Of a stretch of DNA of 64,000 nt, positions 28,614-37,600 are shown piece after piece. The notes beneath the pieces were generated by a model. That model did not search any database, was not told the origin of the DNA, and saw only the letters and a list, made by a program, of their open reading frames with translations. Source of the DNA: Flavobacterium supellecticarium (lineage in GTDB: Bacteria; Bacteroidota; Bacteroidia; Flavobacteriales; Flavobacteriaceae); contig NZ_SSNZ01000001.1 in the NCBI RefSeq assembly GCF_004801375.1, positions 620,001 to 684,000 of the forward strand, given 5' to 3'. Each line of letters begins with the position of its first letter. Within the stretch, counting starts at the first letter, position 1. The translations under genes were made by a program, and so were the position numbers.

Positions 28614-29129
28614 ATGGAAGCCTACCTGGATATAATCGTCAGAAGTTCCGCCGTATATATCTTTATGGTGGTAGCGCTCCGTGTATTTGGTAAAAAACAA
28701 TTATCGCAGCTCAATACGGCCGATGTCATCCTGATATTACTGATCAGTAATGCTGTTCAGAACGCCATGGTTGGAAGTGATTCCAGTCTTTCGGGAGGAT
28801 TAGCGGCCGCATTGGTGCTGTTTATCATCAACTTTATCTTTAAAAAGTTACTGTTTAAATACAAAAAACTCAGTAATCTGCTACAAGACAAACCGGAAAT
28901 CCTGATCCATAACGGAAAACTGGAATTCGACACCTTAAGCCGACTCGGTATTACATCCGACGAGTTATATGAAGCCATCCGCGAACACGGAATCGAGCGT
29001 TACAAAGACGTCAAACTGGCCATGCTGGAAATCGATGGAAACATCAGTGTAATCTCCGGTGATCAGAATTTACGTCAAACCCATCACAAACGCAGGATTC
29101 ACAAAACCCTGCGCAACGAAAACCTTTAA
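28614..29129 (+). CDS. DUF421 (YetF-like) membrane protein
   Basis: The 171-residue protein begins with two or three membrane helices (SAVYIFMVVALRVFG, ADVILILLISNAVQNAMVG, LAAALVLFIINFIF). The cytoplasmic part has the family motif KPEILIHNGKLEFDTLSRLG, followed by LYEAIREHGIERYKDVKLA and LEIDGNISVI. Function of DUF421/YetF is not known. It is 9 bp after the RimK fusion and 10 bp before the next gene, so it lies in an operon. Confidence 0.9.
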   Translation: MEAYLDIIVRSSAVYIFMVVALRVFGKKQLSQLNTADVILILLISNAVQNAMVGSDSSLSGGLAAALVLFIINFIFKKLLFKYKKLSNLLQDKPEILIHNGKLEFDTLSRLGITSDELYEAIREHGIERYKDVKLAMLEIDGNISVISGDQNLRQTHHKRRIHKTLRNENL

Positions 29130-29139
29130 ATCCTCCCCT

Positions 29140-29721
29140 ATGAACAAAACCCGACTGGAAGCTTTTAGCGACGGCGTACTCGCCATTATTATTACCATTA
29201 TGGTTTTGGAAATCAAAGTGCCGCACGAGGTAAGTTTTAGTGCGTTAAAACCTATTTTGCCAGTATTCCTGAGTTATGTTTTGAGTTTTATCTATGTAGG
29301 CATCTATTGGAACAACCACCACCATATGCTGCATACGGTAAAACAAATTTCGGGTGGTATCTTATGGGCCAACCTGCATTTATTGTTTTGGTTGTCAATG
29401 ATACCCTTCGCAACCGCATGGATAGGCGAAAATCATTTTGCTCCTATTCCAATGATGCTCTACGGAATCGTGCTGTTATTATGTGCATTAGCCTATTTTA
29501 TACTGCAATATCTGATCCTGAAAAAACACGGTCCGGATTCGGTTTTATCCAAAGCCATCGGAAAAGATAGTAAAGGAAAACTATCCCCCGTTTTTTATAT
29601 CTTAGGGATAATCGCCTCCAATTACAACGGACTAATTGCCGGTGCATTTTACGTTCTGGTAGCCATTATGTGGCTCATTCCGGATAAAAGAATAGAACGA
29701 ATACTGGATCATTCCGAATAA
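29140..29721 (+). CDS. TMEM175-family (DUF1211) membrane protein, putative potassium channel
   Basis: This 193-residue protein is started at MNKTRLEAFSDGVLAIIITI; an upstream ATG at 29059 would overlap the preceding gene. The R.eaFsDGvlAI motif is the hallmark of the TMEM175/DUF1211 family, whose members conduct K+ through the first helix. Five hydrophobic stretches follow, including SYVLSFIYVGIYWNNHHHML and LWLSMIPFATAW-like segments. Likely an inner-membrane ion channel. It sits in the same operon as the DUF421 gene and ends 18 bp before the DUF1304 gene. Confidence 0.85.
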   Translation: MNKTRLEAFSDGVLAIIITIMVLEIKVPHEVSFSALKPILPVFLSYVLSFIYVGIYWNNHHHMLHTVKQISGGILWANLHLLFWLSMIPFATAWIGENHFAPIPMMLYGIVLLLCALAYFILQYLILKKHGPDSVLSKAIGKDSKGKLSPVFYILGIIASNYNGLIAGAFYVLVAIMWLIPDKRIERILDHSE

Positions 29722-29739
29722 CCTAAATCCAAATCTCTT

Positions 29740-30102
29740 ATGACGTTACTTTCAAAGATTATTATCGGATGTATAGCCTTACTGCACCTTTATATCGTAT
29801 GGCTGGAAATGTTTGCGTGGACTACGCGTGCCAAAAAAGTTTTTAAATCGGTACCGGAAGAAATGTTTGAAAAAACCAGGCAAATGGCCGGAAACCAGGG
29901 ATTATATAACGGATTTCTCGCTGCCGGTCTGATCTGGTCGCTACTGATTTGCGACTTGCAATGGAGTATTCATATTGCTACTTTCTTTTTGGGTTGCGTA
30001 TTCGTAGCCGGAGTGTATGGCGCAATCACCGTACAAAAATCAATCTTAATGGTACAAAGTGTTCCCGCTGCTTTAGGATTACTAAGCCTGTATTTCTTAT
30101 AA
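29740..30102 (+). CDS. DUF1304 small membrane protein
   Basis: A 120-residue protein with four predicted membrane helices and a conserved start: KIIIGCIALLHLYIVWLEMF, then WTTRAKKVF, then MAGNQGLYNGFLAAGLIW. The 'N.GlYNgfLa.gl.w' motif identifies DUF1304. Function is unknown. It is the last gene in the operon. A CACCTGAC palindrome follows about 50 bp beyond its stop. Confidence 0.85.
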   Translation: MTLLSKIIIGCIALLHLYIVWLEMFAWTTRAKKVFKSVPEEMFEKTRQMAGNQGLYNGFLAAGLIWSLLICDLQWSIHIATFFLGCVFVAGVYGAITVQKSILMVQSVPAALGLLSLYFL

Positions 30103-30151
30103 TAAAAAACACCTGACTGTATATGCAATCAGCTGCTTTTATTCTATAGTC

Positions 30152-30185
30152 ACACCTGACAAGTTTCGAAAACCTGTCAGGTGTT
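30152..30185. repeat. palindromic intergenic element, copy A
   Basis: ACACCTGACAAGTTT and AAACCTGTCAGGTGT flank a short CGA loop with two unpaired positions. Related copies lie at 30868-30901, 41873-41911 and 50679-50713. This copy is between convergent genes (DUF1304 and the methyltransferase) and probably ends both transcripts. A half copy (AAACACCTGACTG) begins at 30108. Confidence 0.75.
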
Positions 30186-30217
30186 ATACAATAACAGCAT
30201 TTACCCGCTGATGATTT

Positions 30218-30838
30218 TTATTTTTTTCGAAAATGACAAAACACGAAATTCTGAATCGTGTCAAACGGTGTGTCATGATCAACTATAAGACAGCTCACCG
30301 TTTCAAAATCCGTTTGAAATAAAGTAGTCATACTTTCTTCCGAATATTGCTTAATTGGAATACCGCTACATTTTTCAGGCCCTTGTTCCGAAAATGTTCC
30401 AATGATCATATTTCCGTTTTGAGCAATCGCTTTGGCTGTCGTTTTCAGATACGTATCCACATCTTTCTGATCGGTTAAAAAATGAAATGCCGCGCGATCA
30501 TGCCAGAAGTCATACTGTTCCGTGGGATCAAAATCGGTAACATCGGCTACAATCCATTTTACCAAAGTGGCTTTAGTTCCCAATCGGGTTTTGGCTCGCT
30601 CAATTGCCGCTTCCGAAATATCCAAAACTGTAATATTGGTATAACCCAATTCTAACAAATGATCCACTAAAAAACTATCACCGCCGCCAATATCAATAAT
30701 CTTAGCTGACTTTGGTAAATGAGCTTGTTCTATAAAATATAAAGATGTCTCCGGATTGGGCTGGTACCAACTTACGGTTTCCAACGGTTTATTTTCGTAA
30801 ATGATTTCCCAGTGTTTTTTTCTATTAAAATTTTCCAT
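30218..30838 (-). CDS. class I SAM-dependent methyltransferase
   Basis: The 206-residue enzyme has the Rossmann-type motifs: motif I AKIIDIGGGDSFLVDHLLEL, motif II TNITVLDISEAAIERAKTR, motif IV/post DVTDFDPTEQYDFWHDRAAF. Substrate cannot be read from sequence; the WYQPNPETSLYFIEQAHLP start resembles the family of small metabolite/thiopurine-like methyltransferases found beside core genes in Bacteroidetes. Cytoplasmic. Palindromic elements flank it on both sides. Confidence 0.85.
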   Translation of the reverse strand: MENFNRKKHWEIIYENKPLETVSWYQPNPETSLYFIEQAHLPKSAKIIDIGGGDSFLVDHLLELGYTNITVLDISEAAIERAKTRLGTKATLVKWIVADVTDFDPTEQYDFWHDRAAFHFLTDQKDVDTYLKTTAKAIAQNGNMIIGTFSEQGPEKCSGIPIKQYSEESMTTLFQTDFETVSCLIVDHDTPFDTIQNFVFCHFRKK

Positions 30839-30867
30839 TTTATTATTTAATTGAACCGTAATATGAA

Positions 30868-30901
30868 AACACCTGACAGGTTTTAAAAACCTGTCAGGTG
30901 T
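30868..30901. repeat. palindromic intergenic element, copy B
   Basis: AACACCTGACAGGTTTT and AAACCTGTCAGGTGT form a near-perfect stem. It lies between hutH and the methyltransferase gene, both on the minus strand, and can terminate hutH transcription. Confidence 0.8.
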
Positions 30902-30929
30902 AAAAAATTATATAGCCAGATCTGACGTA

Positions 30930-32438
30930 TTACTCAAACAATACTTCATCCATCTGGAAGCTGTTTAAAAACGCTACCGATTTTTCGATATCATAATGTA
31001 AAATTCGGTCTTCTGTTACTAAAGGTACTTCTTCGCGGTATAATTTCAGGAAGCTTTCGATAAACTCACTTGACTGTAATGGTCGTCTGAATTCAATAGC
31101 CTGAGAAGCATTCATTAACTCAATAGCCAGAATACGCTCAAGGTTTTCCATAATTTTCAACGCTTTGGTAGCCGCGTTTGCTCCCATACTCACATGATCT
31201 TCCTGACCATTAGACGATACGATACTATCGATACTGGCCGGAGTCGCATATTGTTTGTTCTGACTTACGATACTTGCAGCGGTATATTGCGGAATCATAA
31301 AGCCGGAATTCAAGCCCGGATCGCTAACCAAAAAGGCCGGTAAATCGCGTAATCCTGAAATTAACTGATACGTACGTCTTTCGGAAATATTACCCAGTTC
31401 GGCTAACGCGATTCCAAGGAAATCCAACGCCAATGCCAATGGCTGACCGTGGAAGTTTCCACCGGAAATAATTTCATCCGTTTCAATAAAAATATTAGGG
31501 TTATCGGTAACCGAATTGATTTCCGTTTTAAAAACACGTTTTACATAATCGATCGTATCTTTTGAAGCACCGTGTACCTGAGGAATACAACGGAACGAAT
31601 ACGGATCCTGAACATGTTTTTTAGGTTGTGCTATAATTTCACTGTCTTCCAGTAACTCCTGGAAGCGTTTTGCCGTATTGATTTGTCCTTTATGCGGACG
31701 AACCAAATGAATCAGTTCGTTAAACGGTTCAATTCGTCCATCAAATCCTTCCAGAGAAATGGCTCCGATAAGATCGGCCAGATACGCATATTTACTCGCT
31801 TTTAGTAATACATAAGCACCATAAGCACTCATAAACTGCGTTCCGTTTAACAACGCCAATCCTTCTTTGGATTGCAATACGATTGGCTCCCATCCCATTT
31901 TTTCAAGGACTTTTTTAGCCGGTTGGCGGAATCCGTCCAGATACACTTCTCCTTCTCCGATTAACGGTAACGACAAATGCGCCAGTGGTGCCAAATCGCC
32001 GGATGCACCTAACGATCCCTGCGTATAAATCACCGGTAAAACATCGTTGTTATAGAAATCGATCAATCGTTCAACGGTTTTTAACTGTACACCCGAATGA
32101 CCAAAGCTTAACGATTTGATTTTAAGTAACAACATGATTTTCACAATCTCATGCGGCACTTCATCACCGGTACCGCAAGCATGCGATTTTACCAGGTTTT
32201 CCTGTAACTTAGACAGGTTTTCATTTGAAATTTTCACATTACACAAAGAGCCAAAACCAGTGTTAATTCCGTAAATCGGCTCGCCATGCGATTCCATTTT
32301 GGCATCCAGATAGGCGCGGCATTTTTCGATGTTTACACGTGCCTCTTCCGACAACTCCAGTTTCCTGTTTTGCGAAATGATTTCCTGCAGTAACTCCAGT
32401 GAAATCACATCGGAGCTTATATAATGTATTGTGTCCAT
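30930..32438 (-). CDS. hutH: histidine ammonia-lyase
   Basis: The 502-residue enzyme removes ammonia from L-histidine to give trans-urocanate, the first step of histidine breakdown. The self-forming MIO cofactor comes from Ala-Ser-Gly in GSLGASGDLAPLAHL (about residues 142-144). Other family motifs are GEPIYGINTGFGSLCN near residue 55 and SVTDNPNIF with GNFHGQPLALALDFLG in the second half. Length matches the family. The other hut genes are not in the window. The gene sits alone, divergent from the TlpA-like gene. Confidence 0.95.
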   Translation of the reverse strand: MDTIHYISSDVISLELLQEIISQNRKLELSEEARVNIEKCRAYLDAKMESHGEPIYGINTGFGSLCNVKISNENLSKLQENLVKSHACGTGDEVPHEIVKIMLLLKIKSLSFGHSGVQLKTVERLIDFYNNDVLPVIYTQGSLGASGDLAPLAHLSLPLIGEGEVYLDGFRQPAKKVLEKMGWEPIVLQSKEGLALLNGTQFMSAYGAYVLLKASKYAYLADLIGAISLEGFDGRIEPFNELIHLVRPHKGQINTAKRFQELLEDSEIIAQPKKHVQDPYSFRCIPQVHGASKDTIDYVKRVFKTEINSVTDNPNIFIETDEIISGGNFHGQPLALALDFLGIALAELGNISERRTYQLISGLRDLPAFLVSDPGLNSGFMIPQYTAASIVSQNKQYATPASIDSIVSSNGQEDHVSMGANAATKALKIMENLERILAIELMNASQAIEFRRPLQSSEFIESFLKLYREEVPLVTEDRILHYDIEKSVAFLNSFQMDEVLFE

Positions 32439-32538
32439 TTTTGTCTAAAAAATTAATTGCTCAAAATTCCATAAAATATGCCTAAAAAACAAACTATATT
32501 ATACCTATTTCGGATGTTATTATACAAACAACAATCCT

Positions 32539-32546
32539 TATATTTG
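32539..32546 (+). promoter_or_regulatory. -7 element of the TlpA-like gene promoter
   Basis: TATATTTG matches TAnnTTTG exactly, 33 bp before the ATG at 32580. I see no clean TTG at the expected -33 position, so the upstream half is weak. Confidence 0.5.
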
Positions 32547-32579
32547 AACTCCTAAAAAACCAACTAAAAACTATTTTCA

Positions 32580-33947
32580 ATGAAAAACACACTTTATTTG
32601 TTGATGCTCCTTGTATTGTCGTCGTTTGCGCTACCGGCAGAAACGATTACGATATCCGGAAAAATCAGCAATACCGAAGAAAAAAAGATCAAAATCAAAG
32701 GCGAAAGTTTTTACAAAGAGATTACGTTAAAATCCGACGGTTCGTTTTCAGAAACTTTCCCTATTTCGTATAGCGGTTCCTATACGTTAAGCACCAAAAA
32801 CAACCGTGCTGCCTTATATCTGGCTAAAGGAACCAAACTAAACATTACCGCCGACGATGCTAATTTTAATCCCTCACTTGCTTTTTCCGGAAATGGCAGT
32901 GTTGAAAATCAATATCTGGTTAAGAAAAGTCAATTGGTAAATAGCATGCTTGGCAATCCACAGACCTTTTACAGTCAGGACGAAACTACCTATCTTAATA
33001 AAAACAAAGCATTAAAAAATGCCGTATTGGGATTGTATAACAGTACCAAATTTACCGATGCCGGTTTTAAAAAGAACGAGCAAAAAAGTATTGACTATTT
33101 CGAACAACTTTTATTGTTAAACTACCCGGCGTATCATGCGCATTATGCCAAAAAGGAAAACTTTAAACCTTCTGAAAGCTTCCCAAAATTCGATACTACC
33201 CTTGATATGGATAGCGATACCGACTTCTTGTTTTCCAATCCGTACAAACAATTGATTGCTGCGCGTTTTAATCAGAAAGTATCGGAAAACAGCGCAAATA
33301 TGACCGAAAAAGAATTAAGCGATCGTATTTTAACGGAAATCAAAAAAATAAAAAGTCCGAACATCAAAAACAGTTTTCTACAAAACTTAGGCTACCAGAT
33401 TCGTGCCGGAAATACCGAATCGGAAACCTTGTACAAAGAAATCATGGCGTTGTCTACCGACACCAAATTCAAGGAAGACTTAACTGAAAAATTCAACAAA
33501 ATCAAAGGATTGATCCCTGGAAAACCATCGCCTAAATTCAATTATGAAAACTACAAAGGCGGTCAGACTTCATTAGACAACCTAAAAGGTAAATTTGTAT
33601 ATATCGACGTATGGGCAACCTGGTGCGGTCCGTGTCGTCAGGAAATTCCACACCTTCAAAAAGTGGAAGAACAATACCACGGTAAAAACATCGAATTTGT
33701 AAGTATTTCGATCGATGCCAAAAAAGACTACGACAAATGGAAAAAACTGGTAGATGAGAAAAAACTAGGCGGTATTCAGTTATTTGCGGATAACGACTGG
33801 AGTTCACAGTTTATAAAAGAATACGGTATTGAAAGTATTCCAAGATTTATCCTGGTCGATCCCAACGGAAACATCGTTACGGCCGATGCGCCACGACCAT
33901 CGGATCCGCAACTTACCGAACTTTTCACCAAACAAGGTGTACAATAA
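32580..33947 (+). CDS. periplasmic thioredoxin-like (TlpA family) disulfide reductase
   Basis: The 455-residue protein begins with a signal peptide (MKNTLYLLMLLVLSSFALPA). The N-terminal half is a beta-rich DUF4369-like region (ETITISGKISNTEEKKIKIK). The C-terminal 140 residues form a TlpA-type thioredoxin fold: PSPKFNYENYKGGQTSLDNL, then VYIDVWATWCGPCRQEIPHL with the catalytic WCGPC, and ESIPRFILVDPNGNIV with the cis-proline. It likely reduces or shuffles disulfides in the periplasm. The signal peptide lacks a lipobox. A terminator follows directly. Confidence 0.9.
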   Translation: MKNTLYLLMLLVLSSFALPAETITISGKISNTEEKKIKIKGESFYKEITLKSDGSFSETFPISYSGSYTLSTKNNRAALYLAKGTKLNITADDANFNPSLAFSGNGSVENQYLVKKSQLVNSMLGNPQTFYSQDETTYLNKNKALKNAVLGLYNSTKFTDAGFKKNEQKSIDYFEQLLLLNYPAYHAHYAKKENFKPSESFPKFDTTLDMDSDTDFLFSNPYKQLIAARFNQKVSENSANMTEKELSDRILTEIKKIKSPNIKNSFLQNLGYQIRAGNTESETLYKEIMALSTDTKFKEDLTEKFNKIKGLIPGKPSPKFNYENYKGGQTSLDNLKGKFVYIDVWATWCGPCRQEIPHLQKVEEQYHGKNIEFVSISIDAKKDYDKWKKLVDEKKLGGIQLFADNDWSSQFIKEYGIESIPRFILVDPNGNIVTADAPRPSDPQLTELFTKQGVQ

Positions 33948-33949
33948 CA

Positions 33950-33977
33950 AAAAACGCTTCCGGATCGGAAGCGTTTT
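33950..33977 (+). terminator. bidirectional terminator
   Basis: AAAAACGCTTCCG and CGGAAGCGTTTTT are perfect arms around a two-base loop. It lies between the convergent ends of the TlpA-like gene and nnrD, touching the nnrD stop codon. Confidence 0.9.
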
Positions 33978-34825
33978 TATTCATATAATGTATGGAACGC
34001 TTTCCCGAGATACGCAATGCTATCGGAAGCCACAAAAGCATGATAGCCCAATTCCGGCAAAGCAATATCGGCCGTCAGCCCATGAATAAAAACGCCGGTA
34101 ACAGCCGCATCCACCGGATCATAAGCCTGTGCCAACAGGCCGGTTATAATCCCCGTTAAGACATCGCCGCTTCCTGCAGTTGCCAAAGACTGGTTCCCGG
34201 TTGTGTTTTCAAAAACCTGATCCTGATAAACAATGCGCGTTGGTGCCCCTTTAATCACCATTACAATATCGAATGTTTTGGAAAGTGTTTTTACTTTTTC
34301 CATTTTATCCGCTTCGTTTTTCCAGGCACCTATTAGTCGTTCCAATTCTTTTACATGCGGTGTCAAAATGGTTTTGGCTGGTAAAAACTCCAGCCATTCT
34401 TTGTTTTCTGATAGAATATTAATCCCGTCGGCATCGATTACCAAAGGCGCTTTATTTAGTTTTAAAAAATGAAAGACAGCCTGATGGGTTTCCAGATGCT
34501 GACCAATTCCGATACCGATTCCAACCGCCTGTATTTTTAGTTTCGTCTCGATTGCCCGGATATGTGTCGGATAATCGTCGGTTTCCACCATAACTTCCGG
34601 AAGTGCCGTCTGCATAATTTCATAACCACATTTGGGAATATAAGCCGTTACCAATCCCGCGCCCGATTTCAAACAGGCTTTGGCCGACAAACAAGGCGCA
34701 CCAATTTTGCCATAACTTCCACCGATGATCAAAGCATGTCCCTGTATGCCTTTATGCGAAAATTTACCAATGGGATGAAACCGCTGTAGTACTACGTTTT
34801 TATCGACTTTTATCAGATTGTCCAT
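33977..34825 (-). CDS. nnrD: ADP-dependent NAD(P)H-hydrate dehydratase
   Basis: This 282-residue repair enzyme converts damaged NADHX and NADPHX back to NADH and NADPH. It belongs to the ribokinase-like fold: [20 protein letters not shown] near the N-terminus, [10 protein letters not shown] in the middle, the [12 protein letters not shown] loop, and the catalytic [16 protein letters not shown] near the end. The NnrE epimerase half (YjeF N-terminal domain) is absent, so it is a separate gene. It lies divergent from the thr operon. Confidence 0.9.
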   Translation of the reverse strand: MDNLIKVDKNVVLQRFHPIGKFSHKGIQGHALIIGGSYGKIGAPCLSAKACLKSGAGLVTAYIPKCGYEIMQTALPEVMVETDDYPTHIRAIETKLKIQAVGIGIGIGQHLETHQAVFHFLKLNKAPLVIDADGINILSENKEWLEFLPAKTILTPHVKELERLIGAWKNEADKMEKVKTLSKTFDIVMVIKGAPTRIVYQDQVFENTTGNQSLATAGSGDVLTGIITGLLAQAYDPVDAAVTGVFIHGLTADIALPELGYHAFVASDSIAYLGKAFHTLYE

Positions 34826-34887
34826 ATATTAACCATTTTTGACATCCTATAAATTTACAAAAAAAGCTTTTTCTAAACAAAAACTTC

Positions 34888-34895
34888 TATATTTG
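34888..34895 (+). promoter_or_regulatory. -7 element of the thr operon promoter
   Basis: TATATTTG fits TAnnTTTG exactly and ends 5 bases before the leader ATG at 34901. Transcription would begin at or just before that ATG, which would make the leader peptide message almost leaderless. No exact TTG is seen at -33. Confidence 0.6.
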
Positions 34896-34900
34896 TAACA

Positions 34901-35011
34901 ATGCTAACAGCTAATAGAAAATATAAGTTCCTTATAGCAACCGAATCTTCTTCGGCTGTCATTTCTATTATTACCACTACAACAACCACTACTACCCCGT
35001 TCGGGGTATAA
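34901..35011 (+). CDS. thrL: threonine operon leader peptide
   Basis: A 36-codon open frame 142 bp before thrA. It begins MLTANRKYKFLIATESS and continues VISII, followed by eight consecutive threonine codons (ACC ACT ACA ACA ACC ACT ACT ACC), then PFGV and TAA. Runs of regulatory amino acid codons directly before a biosynthetic operon are the signature of ribosome-mediated attenuation; threonine and isoleucine are both end products that depend on thrABC. The gene is too short for ordinary gene finders. A small CCCCG-TT-CGGGG hairpin covers its last codons. Starting so near the promoter is unusual. Confidence 0.85.
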   Translation: MLTANRKYKFLIATESSSAVISIITTTTTTTTPFGV

Positions 35012-35153
35012 TCATTTCATATAGTCCAGTGTAGCTACGTGTTATTTACTAACACCACTAAGTCGTTTATTTTCAAACGAATCCATTTCATTTTTATTTT
35101 TTAATCCTATGCCTTTCACTGGAAACAGTTACAGGCCCTAATTCTATAGTACT
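35012..35153 (+). promoter_or_regulatory. thr attenuator region (candidate hairpins)
   Basis: Between the leader peptide and thrA are two perfect short hairpins: GTGTTA/TAACAC (35039-35055) and TCGTTT/AAACGA (35063-35080). The second is followed by a T-rich tract (ATTTCATTTTTATTTTTTAA) and could be a weak terminator. Another arm-like stretch lies close to the thrA start. I could not identify an unambiguous antiterminator that pairs with the threonine codons. The attenuation mechanism is inferred from the leader peptide. Confidence 0.45.
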
Positions 35154-37595
35154 ATGAAAGTATTAAAATTTGGAGGTACTTCTGTCGCAAACGAACAGAA
35201 TATCAAAAAGGCTATTGCAGTAATACAAAATATACCCGGAAAAAAAGTAGTGGTTGTATCGGCTTTGGCCGGTGTAACCGATTCGCTATCGGAAGCCATT
35301 AATCAGGCTAAAAACCGTGACCTTCGCTATAAAAACATTCTGACCGAACTTCAAAAAAGACATTATGAAGTCGTACAAAAGCTACTTCCGGATCAGGATA
35401 ATAGCGAACTACAATCCTATATCAAATCGGGCTTTGTGACTATTGCTTCCCTATTAGACGGTTGTTTTTTATTGGGTGAACTATCGGCTAAAACAAACGA
35501 TACCATCCTGTCGTATGGCGAATTATTTTCATCCCGAATCCTATTTGCAAAATTACAATCCAATACCGGTAAAGTTGCCTATTGCGACAGTCGGGAACTC
35601 ATCAAAACCAACGAACAATTTGGAAACGCCGCAGTTGATTTCGAAACCAGCAATTATGCCATCCAGTATTATTTCGATAAAAACCAAGCCAATAGCACCA
35701 TACTTCCCGGTTTTATAGCCGAGTCCCATAATGGGCATACTACAACGCTCGGTCGTGGTGGCTCCGATTATACTGCCGCTGTGATTGCGGCTTCTTTGGA
35801 TGCAGTTGAGTTACAAATATGGACTGACGTGAATGGTATGTACACTGCTAATCCGAAGCTCGTAAAACAAGCGCGTGCCATTGCCGGGATCAGTTATAAA
35901 GAAGCCATGGAATTGTCTCATTTTGGAGCCAAGGTTCTGTATGCGCCTACATTACAGCCGGTGCTCAACAAAAACATTCCGGTTTATATTAAAAATACAT
36001 TTGATCCGGACGCACCGGGAACGCATATCGCTTCGGATTCCACTTCCAGTAACGAACCGGTAAAAGGGATTAGTCATATCGAAAATATCGCCCTGCTAAC
36101 GCTGGAAGGTTCCGGGCTGATTGGCGTGGCCGGAGTTTCCGAAAAACTGTTTGGAGCCGTTGCCCGCGAAGGAATTAATATCGTGTTTATTACACAGGCT
36201 TCTTCGGAGCATTCTATTTGTATCGGCATACAGGAAGAACAGGCACAACGCGCCAAAAAGGCAATCGATATGCTCTTTCAATACGAAATCCGATTGCAAA
36301 AAATCAAACCGGTATATCTGGAAAAAAACCTTAGCATTATTGCGTTGGTTGGCGAAAACATGAAAAATCACCAGGGACTAAGCGGTAAAATGTTTAGTAC
36401 ACTCGGAAGAAACAACGTCAATGTTCGCGCTATCGCTCAGGGTGCTTCCGAACGCAATATTTCGGCTGTTATCGATAAAAAAGATGTTGTCAAAGCACTG
36501 AATGTACTGCACGAATGTTTTTTTGAAGATGATATCAAACAGTTGCATCTCTTTATTTGTGGCGTGGGCAATGTAGGCGGAAAATTACTCGAACAACTGC
36601 ACCAGCAAGCGGATTATTTACGGGATAACCTGAAATTAAACCTCCGTGTTGTTGGGATTTCCAATTCCCGTAAACTGCATTTTGATGTAGATGGTATTGC
36701 GCTCGACAACTGGAAAGCCGCACTGGAATCGGGCGAAGACAGCAACCCGGAACACTTTATAAACCGGATTGAAGCATTAAATCTTCCGAACAGTATTTTT
36801 ATCGACAATACCGCTTCCGAAAAAATAGCATCACTTTACAAACGATTCCTGGCGCAAAACGTCGCTGTGGTTACCTGTAATAAAATTGCCTGTTCCTCGG
36901 AATATTCCGAATACGAGCAATTAAAAAAGCTATCCAAAAAATACAATGCGCCTTTCCTGTTCGAAACCAATGTCGGTGCTGGATTGCCTATTATCGATAC
37001 TTTAAAAAACCTAATTGCATCGGGTGACAAAGTACATCAGATTCAAGCGGTTTTATCGGGTAGTTTAAACTTTATCTTTAATAACTTTAAATCTGGTAAA
37101 AGCTTCCATGATATTGTCCTTCAGGCACAACAGGAAGGCTACACAGAACCCAATCCGAAGCTCGATCTGAGTGGTATCGATGTGATGCGGAAAATCCTGA
37201 TTCTGATTCGGGAAAGCGGTTATCCGATGGAAATCGACGCAATTGCAAACGATTCTTTTTTACCGGATCCTGTTTTACAAGCCGAATCAACTGCTGCGTT
37301 TTTTGAGTCCTTACAACAGCATGCTTCCCATTTTGAAGCCTTATATAACAAGGCCGAACAGCAATCCTGTCGTTTAAAATATGTCGCCCGATTTGAAAAC
37401 GGAAAAGCCAGCGTAGGGCTGCAATATATTAACAAAGAGCATCCGTTTTATCATTTGGAAGGCAAAGACAACATTGTTTTGTTTTATACCGATCGCTATG
37501 CCGAACAGCCGTTACAGATTAAAGGCGCCGGAGCCGGAGCCGCGGTAACCGCATCGGGAGTTTTTGCCGATGTCATACGAATTGGAAACCTTTAA
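35154..37595 (+). CDS. thrA: bifunctional aspartokinase/homoserine dehydrogenase
   Basis: The 813-residue fusion catalyses the first and third steps from aspartate to threonine. The N-terminal aspartokinase opens MKVLKFGGTSVANEQNIKKA and has the GRGGSDYTA substrate loop. Two ACT-type regulatory segments follow (IALLTLEGSGLIGVAGVSEK, LSIIALVGENMKNHQGLSGK), through which threonine inhibits. The C-terminal dehydrogenase (from about 460) starts LFICGVGNVGGKLLEQL, the NAD(P) site, and has the catalytic lysine region (YTEPNPKLDLSGIDVMRKIL). Length is normal. The operon thrABC follows with short gaps. Confidence 0.97.
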   Translation: MKVLKFGGTSVANEQNIKKAIAVIQNIPGKKVVVVSALAGVTDSLSEAINQAKNRDLRYKNILTELQKRHYEVVQKLLPDQDNSELQSYIKSGFVTIASLLDGCFLLGELSAKTNDTILSYGELFSSRILFAKLQSNTGKVAYCDSRELIKTNEQFGNAAVDFETSNYAIQYYFDKNQANSTILPGFIAESHNGHTTTLGRGGSDYTAAVIAASLDAVELQIWTDVNGMYTANPKLVKQARAIAGISYKEAMELSHFGAKVLYAPTLQPVLNKNIPVYIKNTFDPDAPGTHIASDSTSSNEPVKGISHIENIALLTLEGSGLIGVAGVSEKLFGAVAREGINIVFITQASSEHSICIGIQEEQAQRAKKAIDMLFQYEIRLQKIKPVYLEKNLSIIALVGENMKNHQGLSGKMFSTLGRNNVNVRAIAQGASERNISAVIDKKDVVKALNVLHECFFEDDIKQLHLFICGVGNVGGKLLEQLHQQADYLRDNLKLNLRVVGISNSRKLHFDVDGIALDNWKAALESGEDSNPEHFINRIEALNLPNSIFIDNTASEKIASLYKRFLAQNVAVVTCNKIACSSEYSEYEQLKKLSKKYNAPFLFETNVGAGLPIIDTLKNLIASGDKVHQIQAVLSGSLNFIFNNFKSGKSFHDIVLQAQQEGYTEPNPKLDLSGIDVMRKILILIRESGYPMEIDAIANDSFLPDPVLQAESTAAFFESLQQHASHFEALYNKAEQQSCRLKYVARFENGKASVGLQYINKEHPFYHLEGKDNIVLFYTDRYAEQPLQIKGAGAGAAVTASGVFADVIRIGNL

Positions 37596-37600
37596 AACGA

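Noticed and set aside
34995..35006. CCCCG-TT-CGGGG hairpin as the main thr terminator
   Set aside because: It lies inside the leader coding region, its loop is two bases and no T run follows, so it is probably not an intrinsic terminator by itself.
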